Below, one piece after another: positions 41,766-51,393 of a DNA stretch of 64,000 bases. Positions within the stretch are counted from its first letter, which is position 1, and each line of letters begins with the position of its first letter. The position numbers and the translations under genes are program-made. A model generated the notes under the pieces. The model did not search any database and was not told where the DNA came from. It was given only the letters and a program-made list of their open reading frames with translations. Source of the stretch: CAJXQU01 sp965223825 (lineage in GTDB: Bacteria; Pseudomonadota; Gammaproteobacteria; CAJXQU01); assembly GCA_965223825.1 (NCBI GenBank), contig OZ245018.1:1488001-1552000 (forward strand). The letters run 5' to 3'.

Positions 41766-44700
41766 TTAAGATTCCTCCGGTTGGACAGAGGACATTTTAG
41801 AATTGAGATAGAGCGCCGTTTTTCTACAAATAACATAAAAAACGGGTGTAAAAATGAGTCCAAAGAAGGTTACACCAAGCATACCTGAAAATACAGCCAC
41901 GCCAAGTGCTTGTCGCATCTCAGCGCCTGCACCTTCTGCTAGAACCATCGGAACAACCCCTAAGATAAAGGCAAATGATGTCATCAAAATTGGGCGTAAT
42001 CGCAGACGTGCCGCTTCAACAGCTGCATCCCACATATCCTTGCCTTGATCTTCTAATTCACGTGCAAACTCGACAATCAATATCGCATTTTTAGATGCCA
42101 GACCCACCAGCACAACTAAACCAATCTGAGTCAGAATATTGTTATCCATACCCGCGATATACACACCTGTAATCGCTGATAGTAAACACATCGGTACAAT
42201 GAGAATGATAGAGAAGGGTAATGCCCAACTTTCATATTGTGCCGCTAACAATAAGAACACAAACACCACTGCCAGTAAGAAAGCAAGTACAGCAGTGTCG
42301 CCGGTTGATTTTTGTTGATAGGCAATTTCAGTCCATTCAAAACCAATTCCATCCGGTAAAATTTGTGCTGCAAGATCTTCCATTGCATCTAAGGCTTCGC
42401 CAGTACTGTAACCAGGACTCGCACTGCCCATTAATCCTGCTGCTGGATACAAGTTATATCGCGGAGCACGAGCAGGGCCTGAAGTGTTTTTTACAGTAGC
42501 AAAAGAACCTAAAGGCACCATATCACCACTGGCACTGCGTACACGTAATCGAAGAGCATCATCAACGGTCAATCTATCTTCTGCTTCCGCTTGAGCAGTT
42601 ACTCGGAATGTCCGACCTAGATAGTTAAAGTCATTGACGTAAACTGAGCCAATGAACACTTCAAGCGCTTCAAACACACTGTCAACTGGCACACCTAAAC
42701 GTTCTGCTTTGTTACGGTCAATATCCAAATAAATTTGAGGATTATTAGTATTAAAGAATGAAAATACAGATGTTGTAGCTGGGCTATCAGGTCCATTTGC
42801 TGCACCAGCCATGTCTTTTGCAGCTTGCTCAAGTACTGCTAAACCTCGGCCACCACGATCTTGTAACATCATTTTATAACCACCAGCACTACCAATTCCT
42901 GGTACAGGTGGACGTTCAAATACCGCAATTTGAGCATTTTTAAACGAAGCTGCAATACCACGCATATCACTCAAGATTGTCTGATAGTCGATACCTTCAG
43001 CAATTCGTTTTTCAAAGGGATCCAGTGGTGTGAATAACACAGCTGAATTCGATTGTAATGTGCGTGTCGCACCTGAGAACCCTGTAAAACCAACTGTGTT
43101 GGCTAAACCGGGCACTTTAAGCATGGCATGAGTTACTTCTTTTACTACTTTATCTGTTTCATTAATTGAAGCACCTTCAGGTAACGTAATTGCCACGATT
43201 AATGAACCCTGATCCTGAGAGGGAATAAAGCCACTCGGTACACGATCAAATTGGAATGCAGTTAATGTCATTAAACCTGCATAAATAATTAACATGATGG
43301 CACTCATACGGATTGTCTTACCGACAAACCAACCATAACGGTTCGATAGACCTTCCATGCCTCTGTTAAAGCCATTAAAGAAGGCTTTTACTGGAGACTT
43401 ATACCATTTTACTGGGCGTGATTCGTGTGCTGGATCATGTGACTTCATCAATATTGCTGCAAGAGCAGGTGATAAGGTTAATGACACAGCAACTGAGATA
43501 ATAGTCGCAACGGCAACCGTTAACCCAAATGCTTGGTAAAACTTACCTGAAATACCTTCTAAGAACATCGTAGGTAAAAATACAGCAACCAACACTAAGC
43601 CCATAGCGATTAAGGCTGTGCCCACTTCATCCATAGTTTTTCGAGCAGATTCTTTTGGAGAAAGCCCTTTACGAAGGTTTCGTTCCATATTTTCAACAAT
43701 GACGATGGCATCATCGACCACAATACCAATCGCAAGCACTAAGCCAAATAAAGTTAAGTTATTGAGTGAAAAGCCGAGTGCTGACATCACAGCAAAGGTC
43801 CCAATTAACGATACGGGAATAGCCACAATAGGAATAATCGCTGCACGCCATGTTTGTAAAAACACCAATATAACGATAACTACTAAGAATACCGCTTCAT
43901 AGACCGTTAGTTTTACCGCATCAACTGATTGCTCAATAAATTCTGTTGGGTTATAAGCAAACTCATACTCAATGCCAGGAGGGAAGTTTGCAGAAATATC
44001 TTTCATCTCCTCCATAATGGCTTTAGATGTTTCGATTGCATTTGAACCGGGACGTTGGAAAATCGGTAGCGCTACCGCTGGTTTTTCACCTAAATAGCCT
44101 TTAGTAACATATTCTTGAGCACCTAGCTCAATACGAGCAACGTCACTCAAACGAACAATTCTGCCATCATCACTGGCTTTAACAATCACATTGCCAAATT
44201 CTTTCGGTGTTTGAAGGCGACCTTGTGTTTGAACAATGTATTCATAATAGTTCTGGCTAGGTTGTGGAGCACGATTTAATGTACCACTGGCTACTTGGAC
44301 GTTTTGCGTGCGTAGTGCTGAAATAATATCGCCAGCAGCAATATCATACGATTGCAGTAAGTCAGGCTTTAACCAGATACGCATCGCGTAATCAGAAGCA
44401 CCAAACACACGGACTTCACCGACACCTTCAATACGACGAAGACGATCACGTACATTCAACACACCATAATTCGCAAGGTAATTCTGATCGTAGCTGCCAT
44501 CGGGCGATGACATGTTAACCACCAACATTAAATCTGGCGTGTTTTTCTTTGTTGTCACTCCTAAGCTTCGCACACTTTCTGGCAAGCGTGGTTCCGCTAT
44601 CGACACACGGTTTTGAACAAGTACTTGTGCCGTATCAAGGTCAGTGCCGAGTTCAAACGTGATCGTCAGCGTCATGCTGCCATCGGAAGAGGCTTGGGAA

Positions 44701-44942
44701 TACATGTACAGCATACCTTCAACACCATTGACCTCTTGTTCAATCGGTGTGGCGACTGTTTCAGCAACGGTTTCAGCGGTTGCTCCCGGATAGGTTGCAG
44801 AAACTTGAATCGTCGGTGGCGCAACGGAAGGATATTGTTCGATCGGTAGTGACAAAAATGCCATAGAACCAATAATGACAATGAGAATGGATAATACCGT
44901 GGCGAAAATAGGTCTATCGATGAAGAACTTTGCAAAATTCAT
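41766..44942 (-). CDS. RND multidrug efflux transporter (HAE1 family, MexF/AcrB-like)
   Basis: A 1058-residue inner-membrane proton-driven exporter. The N-terminus MNFAKFFIDRPIFATVLSIL is typical of MexF/AcrB. The proton relay pair lies in GIVVDDAIVIVEN (fourth membrane helix), with the duplicated six-helix blocks and two periplasmic porter loops present; FDRVPSGFIPSQDQG and the ATTSVFSF region fit the HAE1 group, nearest to MexF/OqxB by eye. It sits between the adaptor (17 bp upstream) and the outer-membrane gene. By hand count it has 11 GATC sites in 3.2 kb, far fewer per kb than its neighbours, which may mark a foreign or recombined segment. Confidence 0.95.
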   Translation of the reverse strand: MNFAKFFIDRPIFATVLSILIVIIGSMAFLSLPIEQYPSVAPPTIQVSATYPGATAETVAETVATPIEQEVNGVEGMLYMYSQASSDGSMTLTITFELGTDLDTAQVLVQNRVSIAEPRLPESVRSLGVTTKKNTPDLMLVVNMSSPDGSYDQNYLANYGVLNVRDRLRRIEGVGEVRVFGASDYAMRIWLKPDLLQSYDIAAGDIISALRTQNVQVASGTLNRAPQPSQNYYEYIVQTQGRLQTPKEFGNVIVKASDDGRIVRLSDVARIELGAQEYVTKGYLGEKPAVALPIFQRPGSNAIETSKAIMEEMKDISANFPPGIEYEFAYNPTEFIEQSVDAVKLTVYEAVFLVVIVILVFLQTWRAAIIPIVAIPVSLIGTFAVMSALGFSLNNLTLFGLVLAIGIVVDDAIVIVENMERNLRKGLSPKESARKTMDEVGTALIAMGLVLVAVFLPTMFLEGISGKFYQAFGLTVAVATIISVAVSLTLSPALAAILMKSHDPAHESRPVKWYKSPVKAFFNGFNRGMEGLSNRYGWFVGKTIRMSAIMLIIYAGLMTLTAFQFDRVPSGFIPSQDQGSLIVAITLPEGASINETDKVVKEVTHAMLKVPGLANTVGFTGFSGATRTLQSNSAVLFTPLDPFEKRIAEGIDYQTILSDMRGIAASFKNAQIAVFERPPVPGIGSAGGYKMMLQDRGGRGLAVLEQAAKDMAGAANGPDSPATTSVFSFFNTNNPQIYLDIDRNKAERLGVPVDSVFEALEVFIGSVYVNDFNYLGRTFRVTAQAEAEDRLTVDDALRLRVRSASGDMVPLGSFATVKNTSGPARAPRYNLYPAAGLMGSASPGYSTGEALDAMEDLAAQILPDGIGFEWTEIAYQQKSTGDTAVLAFLLAVVFVFLLLAAQYESWALPFSIILIVPMCLLSAITGVYIAGMDNNILTQIGLVVLVGLASKNAILIVEFARELEDQGKDMWDAAVEAARLRLRPILMTSFAFILGVVPMVLAEGAGAEMRQALGVAVFSGMLGVTFFGLIFTPVFYVICRKTALYLNSKMSSVQPEES

Positions 44943-44959
44943 ACTGAATAATCCTTAAT

Positions 44960-46123
44960 TTACTGTTGTTCAGTATGTTGATCTGAAGTGGTGTTTTCAG
45001 AGCGAACGATGGTGTCTATTTCTTTCCAGACGAGCTCTGTCTCATTAGGCGTGATCACTTGTGCGGCCATACGAATTCGCTGAATGCCATTCACCACGAT
45101 CCGATCACCGCTCTCAATGCCATCGCTGATAACAATGAAGCCATTGTCTAGCAATGTACCGATCGTCACGTAGCGACGATGAACTTTGTTCTCCTCATCG
45201 ACAACATAAAGAAACTTTTTATCCTGATCGGTATTGACGGCATTCTCTGGGACTAAAATTGCGTCGTAATCAGCGCGTCCCAAGAGTCGCGCACGACCAA
45301 ATAAGCCGGGATAGATAATCCCCACATCATTTTTCACAACCGCCGTCGCTTGGATCGTACCGGTACCTTGATCTACCGCATTATCAACAAAGTGCATGGC
45401 TCCTTCGTGATAAAACTTATCTTCATCTAACAGCTTGATATAGATTGGATTAGGTGTGGTATCACTGCTCGGGCGCTGCCCTGAACGATCGAGACGCGTA
45501 TATTTGAGCAAATCACCTTGTGAGCCTTCAAAACGAAAATGGATGGGGTTCGTGCTGACGATTCGCGTCAAAATGGTTTGGTTTTCTTCCACCATATTGC
45601 CCACATCGACAAAGCTATCACTGATCTTTCCATTAATTGGCGAAACGACATTGGTGAACGAAAGTTGCAGCTGCGCGTTATTAAAAGCCGCTTCAGTGAT
45701 TTGCACTTCTTGAAAGCGTCGATCCACTTCTTCTTCTGAAATTGCTTTTGATTTACGCAATACATAGGCGCGACTAAGTTCTTTTTTCGCTAACTCATGC
45801 TGCGCTTTAATACGTTTTAATTCGTATTCAAAGGGTCGCGGGTCGATAACGTAAAGAACATCCCCTTTTTTTACAAACTGACCATCTTTAAATTTTTTCT
45901 CAACCAAGTAACCTGTCACACGTGCACGCAGTTCAACATTATCAATTGCCTCAAAACGACCCGTGAATTCATCCCAATCTGTTAGCTTAGTTTGTAAGGG
46001 TAAAGCAACATCCACTTCTACAGGTGGTGGGGCTTCTTCGGGAGTATTCTGTTTTTCAGTTTCGGTACATGCGATTAACATGAGGAGGAATACTGAAATA
46101 AACGTTGGTGGTGCAACTCTCAT
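44960..46123 (-). CDS. RND efflux periplasmic adaptor lipoprotein (MexE/AcrA-like)
   Basis: A 387-residue membrane fusion protein linking the transporter to the outer-membrane channel. A lipoprotein signal (ISVFLLMLIAC, lipobox LIAC) precedes the body: the barrel-sandwich lipoyl half-motif (VELRARVTGYLVEKKFKDGQFVKKG split across a coiled-coil hairpin), the return strand VVSPINGKISDSFVDVGNMV, the beta-barrel and the membrane-proximal domain (VVNGIQRIRMAAQVI). It is the first gene of the pump operon and is divergent from the regulator pair. Confidence 0.95.
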   Translation of the reverse strand: MRVAPPTFISVFLLMLIACTETEKQNTPEEAPPPVEVDVALPLQTKLTDWDEFTGRFEAIDNVELRARVTGYLVEKKFKDGQFVKKGDVLYVIDPRPFEYELKRIKAQHELAKKELSRAYVLRKSKAISEEEVDRRFQEVQITEAAFNNAQLQLSFTNVVSPINGKISDSFVDVGNMVEENQTILTRIVSTNPIHFRFEGSQGDLLKYTRLDRSGQRPSSDTTPNPIYIKLLDEDKFYHEGAMHFVDNAVDQGTGTIQATAVVKNDVGIIYPGLFGRARLLGRADYDAILVPENAVNTDQDKKFLYVVDEENKVHRRYVTIGTLLDNGFIVISDGIESGDRIVVNGIQRIRMAAQVITPNETELVWKEIDTIVRSENTTSDQHTEQQ

Positions 46124-46242
46124 AATGTGGATCTCTTTCTAAAAAAACGTAAAAAAGTGAAAGGGGACTGCTCAGAAATCAAGACCATTGTGGTGATCTA
46201 AATATGGATGATGGGTAGTTTATTTCTCTTAAATTAGCCCTA

Positions 46243-46272
46243 CATTAGGCTGTTCCTAATGTTCACTTAATG
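46243..46272. promoter_or_regulatory. Operator-like repeats between the pump operon and its regulator
   Basis: A perfect inverted repeat ACATTAGG-N5-CCTAATGT (46243-46263) overlaps a direct repeat CCTAAT-N5-CTTAAT (46256-46272). The direct repeat has the spacing of the PmrA box, a half-site pair for OmpR-family regulators of the PmrA/QseB type. It is 40 bp before the response regulator gene. Confidence 0.6.
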
Positions 46273-46311
46273 ATATTCGTGATAATACAAGCACGGTAAA
46301 AGGAAGGACTC

Positions 46312-46977
46312 ATGTACATTCTGCTCGTAGAAGATAACAACATTGTCGGTGATGGCATTAAACAAGGCTTGGAAGCCTTGGGCCACAGTACGGACTGGGT
46401 GACTGACGGGGCGATCGCGAATCAAGCCATACAACATGTTGAATATGATGTTGTGATTCTCGATCTGACCTTACCTAATTATGATGGCATGAACCTGCTT
46501 ATGGACTGGCGTCAAAATAAGATCATGACACCGGTGTTGATTTTGACTGCGCGTGACGCGATCCCCGATCGGGTAACAGGATTATCTGCTGGCGCTGATG
46601 ATTATTTAACGAAGCCATTTGATTTTGAAGAATTATTAGCCAGACTCCATTCCATTACACGGAGGATCGCCGGGCGCACAGATAACCTCATGACGTTTGA
46701 ACATATCAGCTACAACCCGATGAAAGGCGATGTTAAAGCCAATGGTATGCCGGTCAAACTTTCAAAAAGTGAATTAGTTGTTTTAGAAGCCTTGATCAGC
46801 CAGCCTGGCAAAGTGGTAAACGCGGAACAATTACAAGATCGTTTATACGGTTGGGCCGAAGGTGTGGCAAGTAATGCGGTTGCGGTACATATTCATAATC
46901 TTCGAAAAAAATTAGGCACCGACTTGATCTGTACAGAAAGAGGATTAGGTTATTATTTGTCGACGAGGAACGCATGA
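46312..46977 (+). CDS. OmpR-family response regulator (PmrA/QseB type)
   Basis: A 221-residue DNA-binding response regulator. The receiver has acidic residues E-D at 7-8 (LLVEDNN), the phospho-acceptor D51 (VVILDLTLPNYDG) and Lys in DDYLTKPFDFEEL. The C-terminal winged helix (LSKSELVVLEALISQPGKVV; VAVHIHNLRKKLG) is of the OmpR/PhoB type, nearest to PmrA/QseB by eye. It overlaps the kinase gene by 4 bp and is divergent from the RND pump, which it probably regulates through the repeats at 46243-46272. Confidence 0.94.
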   Translation: MYILLVEDNNIVGDGIKQGLEALGHSTDWVTDGAIANQAIQHVEYDVVILDLTLPNYDGMNLLMDWRQNKIMTPVLILTARDAIPDRVTGLSAGADDYLTKPFDFEELLARLHSITRRIAGRTDNLMTFEHISYNPMKGDVKANGMPVKLSKSELVVLEALISQPGKVVNAEQLQDRLYGWAEGVASNAVAVHIHNLRKKLGTDLICTERGLGYYLSTRNA

Positions 46978-48332
46978 AAGGGAGCCTAAGAAGTAAACTT
47001 CTTCTTTCTGTTTTGCTTGTCACCTGTTTGCTTTGTTTAGGAATAGGTCCGTGGATGTATCACACGATCAAGTCGAACGTGAAAGAGATCCTTGATGATC
47101 GTCTTGCTGCATCGGCGCATATGGTCTCGACGATTATGCATCAGTACGATCTGCAAAATGGAAAGCTATCACCGACGATAACCAACGAGCTACTACAACA
47201 AACAGGTATTAATAGCGCAAAGCCAGAAACGATCGTTTGTAATGTCACGCGTATTGATGGTGAGTCGATTATTAGTTCAGAAAATGGTAATCGAGAGATT
47301 CTTTCCTCAGTAAAAAATGGATACAGCTTTGTTAGGGATAACGGACAAATATGGCGTGTATTTAAATTAAGCGAACATGGAATTTCTGTCACCACCGCAG
47401 AAAAGCTTCATAAGCGCGAGCAACTTTTCAACCTCGTGTTGATCGGCGTTTTAATTCCATGGATTCTTGCTGTACTGACGTTAGTCGTGACGCTTTACTT
47501 TATTATTCAGCGCGTATTCAAGCCGTTAACGCAACTTCAAACACAATTCTCAGATCGTTCTGCAAGTAGTTTAACACCAATAGAAATACAAGCTGTCCCA
47601 GCCGAAGTGAAAGGCGTTATCGCGGGCTTTAATCAGTTACTTGCGAAAGTAAAAGCAGTTTTGGAAAGCGAGCGACGTTTTACAGCCGATGCGGCGCATG
47701 AGTTGCGGACACCACTTGCTGGCATTAGCACACAATTACAAGTCGCGATGATCAAGCAAGGTGCAGACGTCGATAATAATATTAAACAAGCCAATATCGC
47801 CGTAAAACAATTATCTGAAATGTTGGATCAACTGTTAATGCTAGCCCGGTTAGATGCTGAACAAATGGCGACGATCACATCCACAACAACAGCAGAAGAA
47901 ATTACAGAGAAAGCCATCGCACCATTATATGAATTAGCTAAACAAAAAAATATTGAGATAGAACAACGTTTAGAAATAGAAAAAGAATTTTATTTGCCGC
48001 AAGAGTTAGTTGCTTTAGCCGTTAGGAATGTCATTAAAAACGCCATACAATTTTCATTAGAAGGGCAAACTGTTAGTATTCTCGTTACCATTCAAGGAGG
48101 CAATATCGTGTGGGAAATAACGGATGATGCCGGCGGCATAGATGAAGCATTACTGCCCGAGGTGACGAATCGTTTTGTTCACGATAAGAAAAAAGGAAAC
48201 TTTGGCCTCGGGTTGAGTATTACGAAAGCCGTAACCGATATTCTCAAAGGAAAATTGGATATTAATAATACTGAAAATGGACTGGTCGTTACGTTGATCT
48301 TACCGTTTTCAAATACTATGAAGAGTGTTTAA
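46974..48332 (+). CDS. Sensor histidine kinase (QseC/PmrB type)
   Basis: A 452-residue inner-membrane kinase. It has a first membrane helix (LLLSVLLVTCLLCLGIG), a periplasmic sensor of about 130 residues, a second helix (LVLIGVLIPWILAVLTLVVTL), HAMP, HisKA with phospho-acceptor His in FTADAAHELRTPLAG, and HATPase_c (NVIKNAIQFS; ITDDAGGID; GNFGLGLSITKAV). Its ATG overlaps the regulator stop (ATGA), so the pair is cotranslated. The sensor domain gives no clear signal; divergent pump genes suggest sensing of the exported compound or envelope stress. Confidence 0.94.
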   Translation: MKGSLRSKLLLSVLLVTCLLCLGIGPWMYHTIKSNVKEILDDRLAASAHMVSTIMHQYDLQNGKLSPTITNELLQQTGINSAKPETIVCNVTRIDGESIISSENGNREILSSVKNGYSFVRDNGQIWRVFKLSEHGISVTTAEKLHKREQLFNLVLIGVLIPWILAVLTLVVTLYFIIQRVFKPLTQLQTQFSDRSASSLTPIEIQAVPAEVKGVIAGFNQLLAKVKAVLESERRFTADAAHELRTPLAGISTQLQVAMIKQGADVDNNIKQANIAVKQLSEMLDQLLMLARLDAEQMATITSTTTAEEITEKAIAPLYELAKQKNIEIEQRLEIEKEFYLPQELVALAVRNVIKNAIQFSLEGQTVSILVTIQGGNIVWEITDDAGGIDEALLPEVTNRFVHDKKKGNFGLGLSITKAVTDILKGKLDINNTENGLVVTLILPFSNTMKSV

Positions 48333-48361
48333 ATATTTTTTTCCAACATACTTTTTAATCA

Positions 48362-49087
48362 TTAAAGCAGTAACATAATCTGCGTCATATTCTCAGCGAT
48401 CACGAAACCACCAAGCATGAGGGTGGCTGTCCCGATTAAAAGTTGCAGGCTATTATGCATCCACGTCATACCGGTTGCAGAGGCTCGTAACGGAATCGAA
48501 ATGATATACGATAAAATCCCCATGCCGACGATAGAACCAAAACCAAATAATGCAATATAGATCAAACCTTGAATCGGAGAGTTGATCGTTTCCAAGGTTA
48601 AGAGGATTAACGCCGCCGATCCAGCCATACCGTGTAATACTCCAACAAATAGTGCACGGTAAGATAATTTATCGACGTGATCATGTTGGTGCGAATTAGT
48701 TTTAATATTCCCTTTTGTATGTGAATGCGCGTGGAAATGTCGCTGTGCTTCTTCGTTATTCTCTTCTTTATGTTGGTGAACATGATAATGGACGCGATCA
48801 CGAATAAGTTTTTGTAACACGCCCAAGCCTAAAATCACCAGCATGATACCAACAGAAAATTCTAATAATTTCGCCATCGTTTCTGGTACGAAAAGATCGG
48901 TTAATAAAACCAATGATCCAAATAAAAATAACGTGATCGTATGGCCCAGTCCCCAGATTGATCCAAGTTTGACGGCTTGTTTAACGCTAGAGGAATTCGT
49001 CGTTAAGCTCGCGACAGCGGCAACATGATCAGCTTCCAGGGCATGTCGCATACCAATCAAAAAACCAAGAAGAAGTAAGCTTATCAT
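48362..49087 (-). CDS. High-affinity nickel/cobalt transporter-like protein (NiCoT/UreH family)
   Basis: A 241-residue membrane protein with about six helices. The first helix bears R-H-A-L-E-A-D-H (H15-x4-D20-H21), the metal-binding H-x4-D-H signature of nickel/cobalt transporters. A cytosolic or periplasmic loop (about residues 98-140) is rich in His (HYHVHQHKEEN, HFHAHSHTKGN, NSHQHDHVD) and could sequester Ni2+. It is last in the hydrogenase accessory operon, overlapping hypB by 4 bp, so it probably supplies nickel for the NiFe centre. Substrate choice between Ni and Co is inferred from context. Confidence 0.88.
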   Translation of the reverse strand: MISLLLLGFLIGMRHALEADHVAAVASLTTNSSSVKQAVKLGSIWGLGHTITLFLFGSLVLLTDLFVPETMAKLLEFSVGIMLVILGLGVLQKLIRDRVHYHVHQHKEENNEEAQRHFHAHSHTKGNIKTNSHQHDHVDKLSYRALFVGVLHGMAGSAALILLTLETINSPIQGLIYIALFGFGSIVGMGILSYIISIPLRASATGMTWMHNSLQLLIGTATLMLGGFVIAENMTQIMLLL

Positions 49088-49971
49088 TCGTTACTCGCCT
49101 GTTGAATTTGGTTGGACTGTATTTTCTGTTTTAACCAGTGATACCAGTCTGTCAACCCTTCACCGGAAACGGCAGATAATTGAAATATTTTAATATCAGG
49201 ATTAACGGTTTTTGCATAATTAATACAATCCTCAACACTAAAATTCAAATGCGGTAGTAAATCAATTTTATTTAAAATCATGACGTCGGCTGCGCGGAAC
49301 ATGTGCGGGTATTTGATCGGTTTATCTTCACCTTCTGTAACGGAAAGGATCGCGACTTTGCAATTTTCTCCTAGATCAAATAATGCCGGACAGACTAAGT
49401 TTCCAACGTTTTCGATCATCACGACGGAATCTAGCGGTGGGTTAAGATCTTTTAACCCACGTGCAAGCATATCCGCTTCCAGATGACAGCCCGTCCCCGT
49501 GTTGATCTGGACAACATGGCAACCGGTGTTTTTAATTCGCGCGGCATCGTTGACCGTTTCTTGATCACCTTCAATCACATTAATCGGGAGTTCGTCTTTG
49601 AGATCTGTAATCGTACGTTCCAACAAGGTGGTTTTACCCGACCCTGGTGAGCTGACAAGGTTTAGCGCGAGAATATTTCGGCCTTCAAACCAACCGCGAT
49701 TACGCTCTGCAATTACATTATTTTTTTCTAAAATATCAGCTTCTAGTGAGATGGTTGTGCCGTGCATGTTCGCGTGGGTGTGCGCATGCTCGTGACTGTG
49801 CTCACTTCCATGGGAGTGAGCGTGCTGGTGAAAGTGATCATGATTGTGATCATCAGAGTGATCGTGAGTATGATCATGATCGTGATGATCTGGCATATTG
49901 GCCGTTTTACCGGTTTGCATATCCGTCACTGTCGCTTTCGCACCGTCGGAACATCCGCACGTTGTACACAT
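49084..49971 (-). CDS. hypB: Hydrogenase nickel incorporation GTPase HypB
   Basis: GTPase that with HypA delivers nickel to the large subunit precursor. I start it at 49971 (MCTTCGC), where the HypA stop and HypB start overlap as TAATG and a near-perfect Shine-Dalgarno GGAGGTGAT precedes. The 295 residues have the N-terminal CxxCGC nickel motif, a long His/Asp-rich stretch (residues about 28-70) that can store nickel, and the G domain with P-loop SSPGSGKTTLL, the metal-site region HxxC (NTGTGCHLEA), and NKIDLL. Both high-affinity motifs are present. Confidence 0.97.
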   Translation of the reverse strand: MCTTCGCSDGAKATVTDMQTGKTANMPDHHDHDHTHDHSDDHNHDHFHQHAHSHGSEHSHEHAHTHANMHGTTISLEADILEKNNVIAERNRGWFEGRNILALNLVSSPGSGKTTLLERTITDLKDELPINVIEGDQETVNDAARIKNTGCHVVQINTGTGCHLEADMLARGLKDLNPPLDSVVMIENVGNLVCPALFDLGENCKVAILSVTEGEDKPIKYPHMFRAADVMILNKIDLLPHLNFSVEDCINYAKTVNPDIKIFQLSAVSGEGLTDWYHWLKQKIQSNQIQQASNE

Positions 49972-50300
49972 TAGATCACCTCCATCTCTTTTATTTTCAT
50001 TTCTTTTCCGGCAATGCATTGAATATGGTTAGAGCCACATTCGCATCGTCCAAATAATTGTTCAATTTCAAATTCGTTCGCACATTGTTCACAGCGCGCA
50101 ACGCCGGGTATTTCGTCTATTTGCAGTGTGGCATTTTCTAAGGGCGTATTTTTGCTACAGACATCGAAACAAAATCGGATCGCGTCCGGCATAATCGCGG
50201 AAAGTTTTCCAATTTCCAGTAACACGCGATTCACCTTTTTATTGCCCGCTTGTTCACTGACGATCGAAACAATATTTCGTGTGATGCCAAGTTCATGCAT
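49971..50300 (-). CDS. hypA: Hydrogenase nickel metallochaperone HypA
   Basis: A 109-residue zinc-structured nickel chaperone. The start MHELGITRNI (50300) is fixed by the family N-terminus MHE, which binds nickel; an upstream frame extension overlaps hypE. The zinc site is formed by CEQCANEFE and CECGSNH. It works with HypB, whose gene overlaps its stop by 1 base. Confidence 0.97.
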   Translation of the reverse strand: MHELGITRNIVSIVSEQAGNKKVNRVLLEIGKLSAIMPDAIRFCFDVCSKNTPLENATLQIDEIPGVARCEQCANEFEIEQLFGRCECGSNHIQCIAGKEMKIKEMEVI

Positions 50301-50304
50301 GGTG

Positions 50305-51393
50305 TTAACAAATCCTCGGTAATTGCTCGCCGACCAACATATCCACCATTCGTTGGCCACCGAATAATGTGGATAAAATTACCCCCGATTCAGGTGTTGC
50401 CGTCACGTGTCCAACAATGGCGCTGTCTTTTCCAGCAGGATGTTTTTTCATCATTGTCACGATTGCCTCGGCAGATTCTGCTGGCACGATCGCGACTAAC
50501 TTTCCTTCATTCGCTAGGTACAAGGGATCGAGCCCGAGAATTTCGCACATACCACGGACTTCATTCCTTAATGGTAAAGCGGATTCTTCGAGCCGCATGC
50601 AGACATTGCTCGCGTGTGCGTATTCATTCAGCACCGTTGCGATCCCACCACGTGTTGCATCACGCATGCAGTGAATATCTGGGCAGATGGTTAACATGTT
50701 TTCAACTAGGGAATTAAGCGGCTGACAATCTGTTTCGATGGTGTTTTGTAACGACATTTCGCCGCGTGCATCAACGATTGCCGCACCATGATCACCGATA
50801 TAACCATTGATAATAATCACATCACCGGGTTGTGCGCGATCAGCGCTGAGATGAATACCGGGTTGAATAACGCCGATCCCGGCCGTGTTAATAAATAATT
50901 TATCGGCCGCGCCTTTATGCACGACTTTTGTATCACCGGTCACAATCCGCACACCGGCTTTATCGGCTGTTGATTTCATGGATTGCACGATCTTGCGCAG
51001 ATCATCCACCGGCAAACCTTCTTCAATAATCATTCCGCAAGTGAGGTACAAAGGTTTCGCACCACCGACAGCAAGATCGTTCACGGTACCGGTAACGGCT
51101 AGTTTGCCGATATCACCACCGGGGAAAAATAACGGATCAACCACGTAAGAATCTGTTGTCATGGCGAGACGATCACCCAAGTTCAACAAGCCCGGGAGAT
51201 CAAAGCGTGCTTGATCTTCCAATAATGACAATTCCGGGCTATCAAATGTGTTAACAAACACATCATCAATTAAATCTCGCATGGCTTTACCGCCGCTGCC
51301 ATGTGCCAGTGTGATCGTTTCGGATCGTATTTTGCCACTGCGTTGTCTGATATTAGACACGGGTTTGGATGCAATGGGGTTGATATTGCTCAT
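50305..51393 (-). CDS. hypE: Hydrogenase maturation protein HypE
   Basis: Dehydrates the carbamoyl group placed by HypF on its C-terminal cysteine to give the cyanide ligand of the NiFe site. The 362 residues have the PurM-like ATP-binding fold (LAHGSGGKAMRDLI; TDSYVVDPLFFPGGDIG; GDTKVV) and end exactly in PRIC, the carbamoylated cysteine. Start overlaps the hypD stop by 4 bp. There is a short N-terminal extension (MSNINPIASKPVSNIRQRSGK). Confidence 0.97.
   Translation of the reverse strand: MSNINPIASKPVSNIRQRSGKIRSETITLAHGSGGKAMRDLIDDVFVNTFDSPELSLLEDQARFDLPGLLNLGDRLAMTTDSYVVDPLFFPGGDIGKLAVTGTVNDLAVGGAKPLYLTCGMIIEEGLPVDDLRKIVQSMKSTADKAGVRIVTGDTKVVHKGAADKLFINTAGIGVIQPGIHLSADRAQPGDVIIINGYIGDHGAAIVDARGEMSLQNTIETDCQPLNSLVENMLTICPDIHCMRDATRGGIATVLNEYAHASNVCMRLEESALPLRNEVRGMCEILGLDPLYLANEGKLVAIVPAESAEAIVTMMKKHPAGKDSAIVGHVTATPESGVILSTLFGGQRMVDMLVGEQLPRIC

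Noticed and set aside
41765..41863. ATG start at 41863 for the RND outer-membrane lipoprotein
   Set aside because: It would place 33 residues before the lipoprotein signal and overlap the transporter gene; the GTG at 41764 has a strong GGAGG.
49746..50057. A 103-codon plus-strand frame opposite hypB and hypA
   Set aside because: It is the antisense reading of the His-rich hypB segment and has no start signal or family resemblance.
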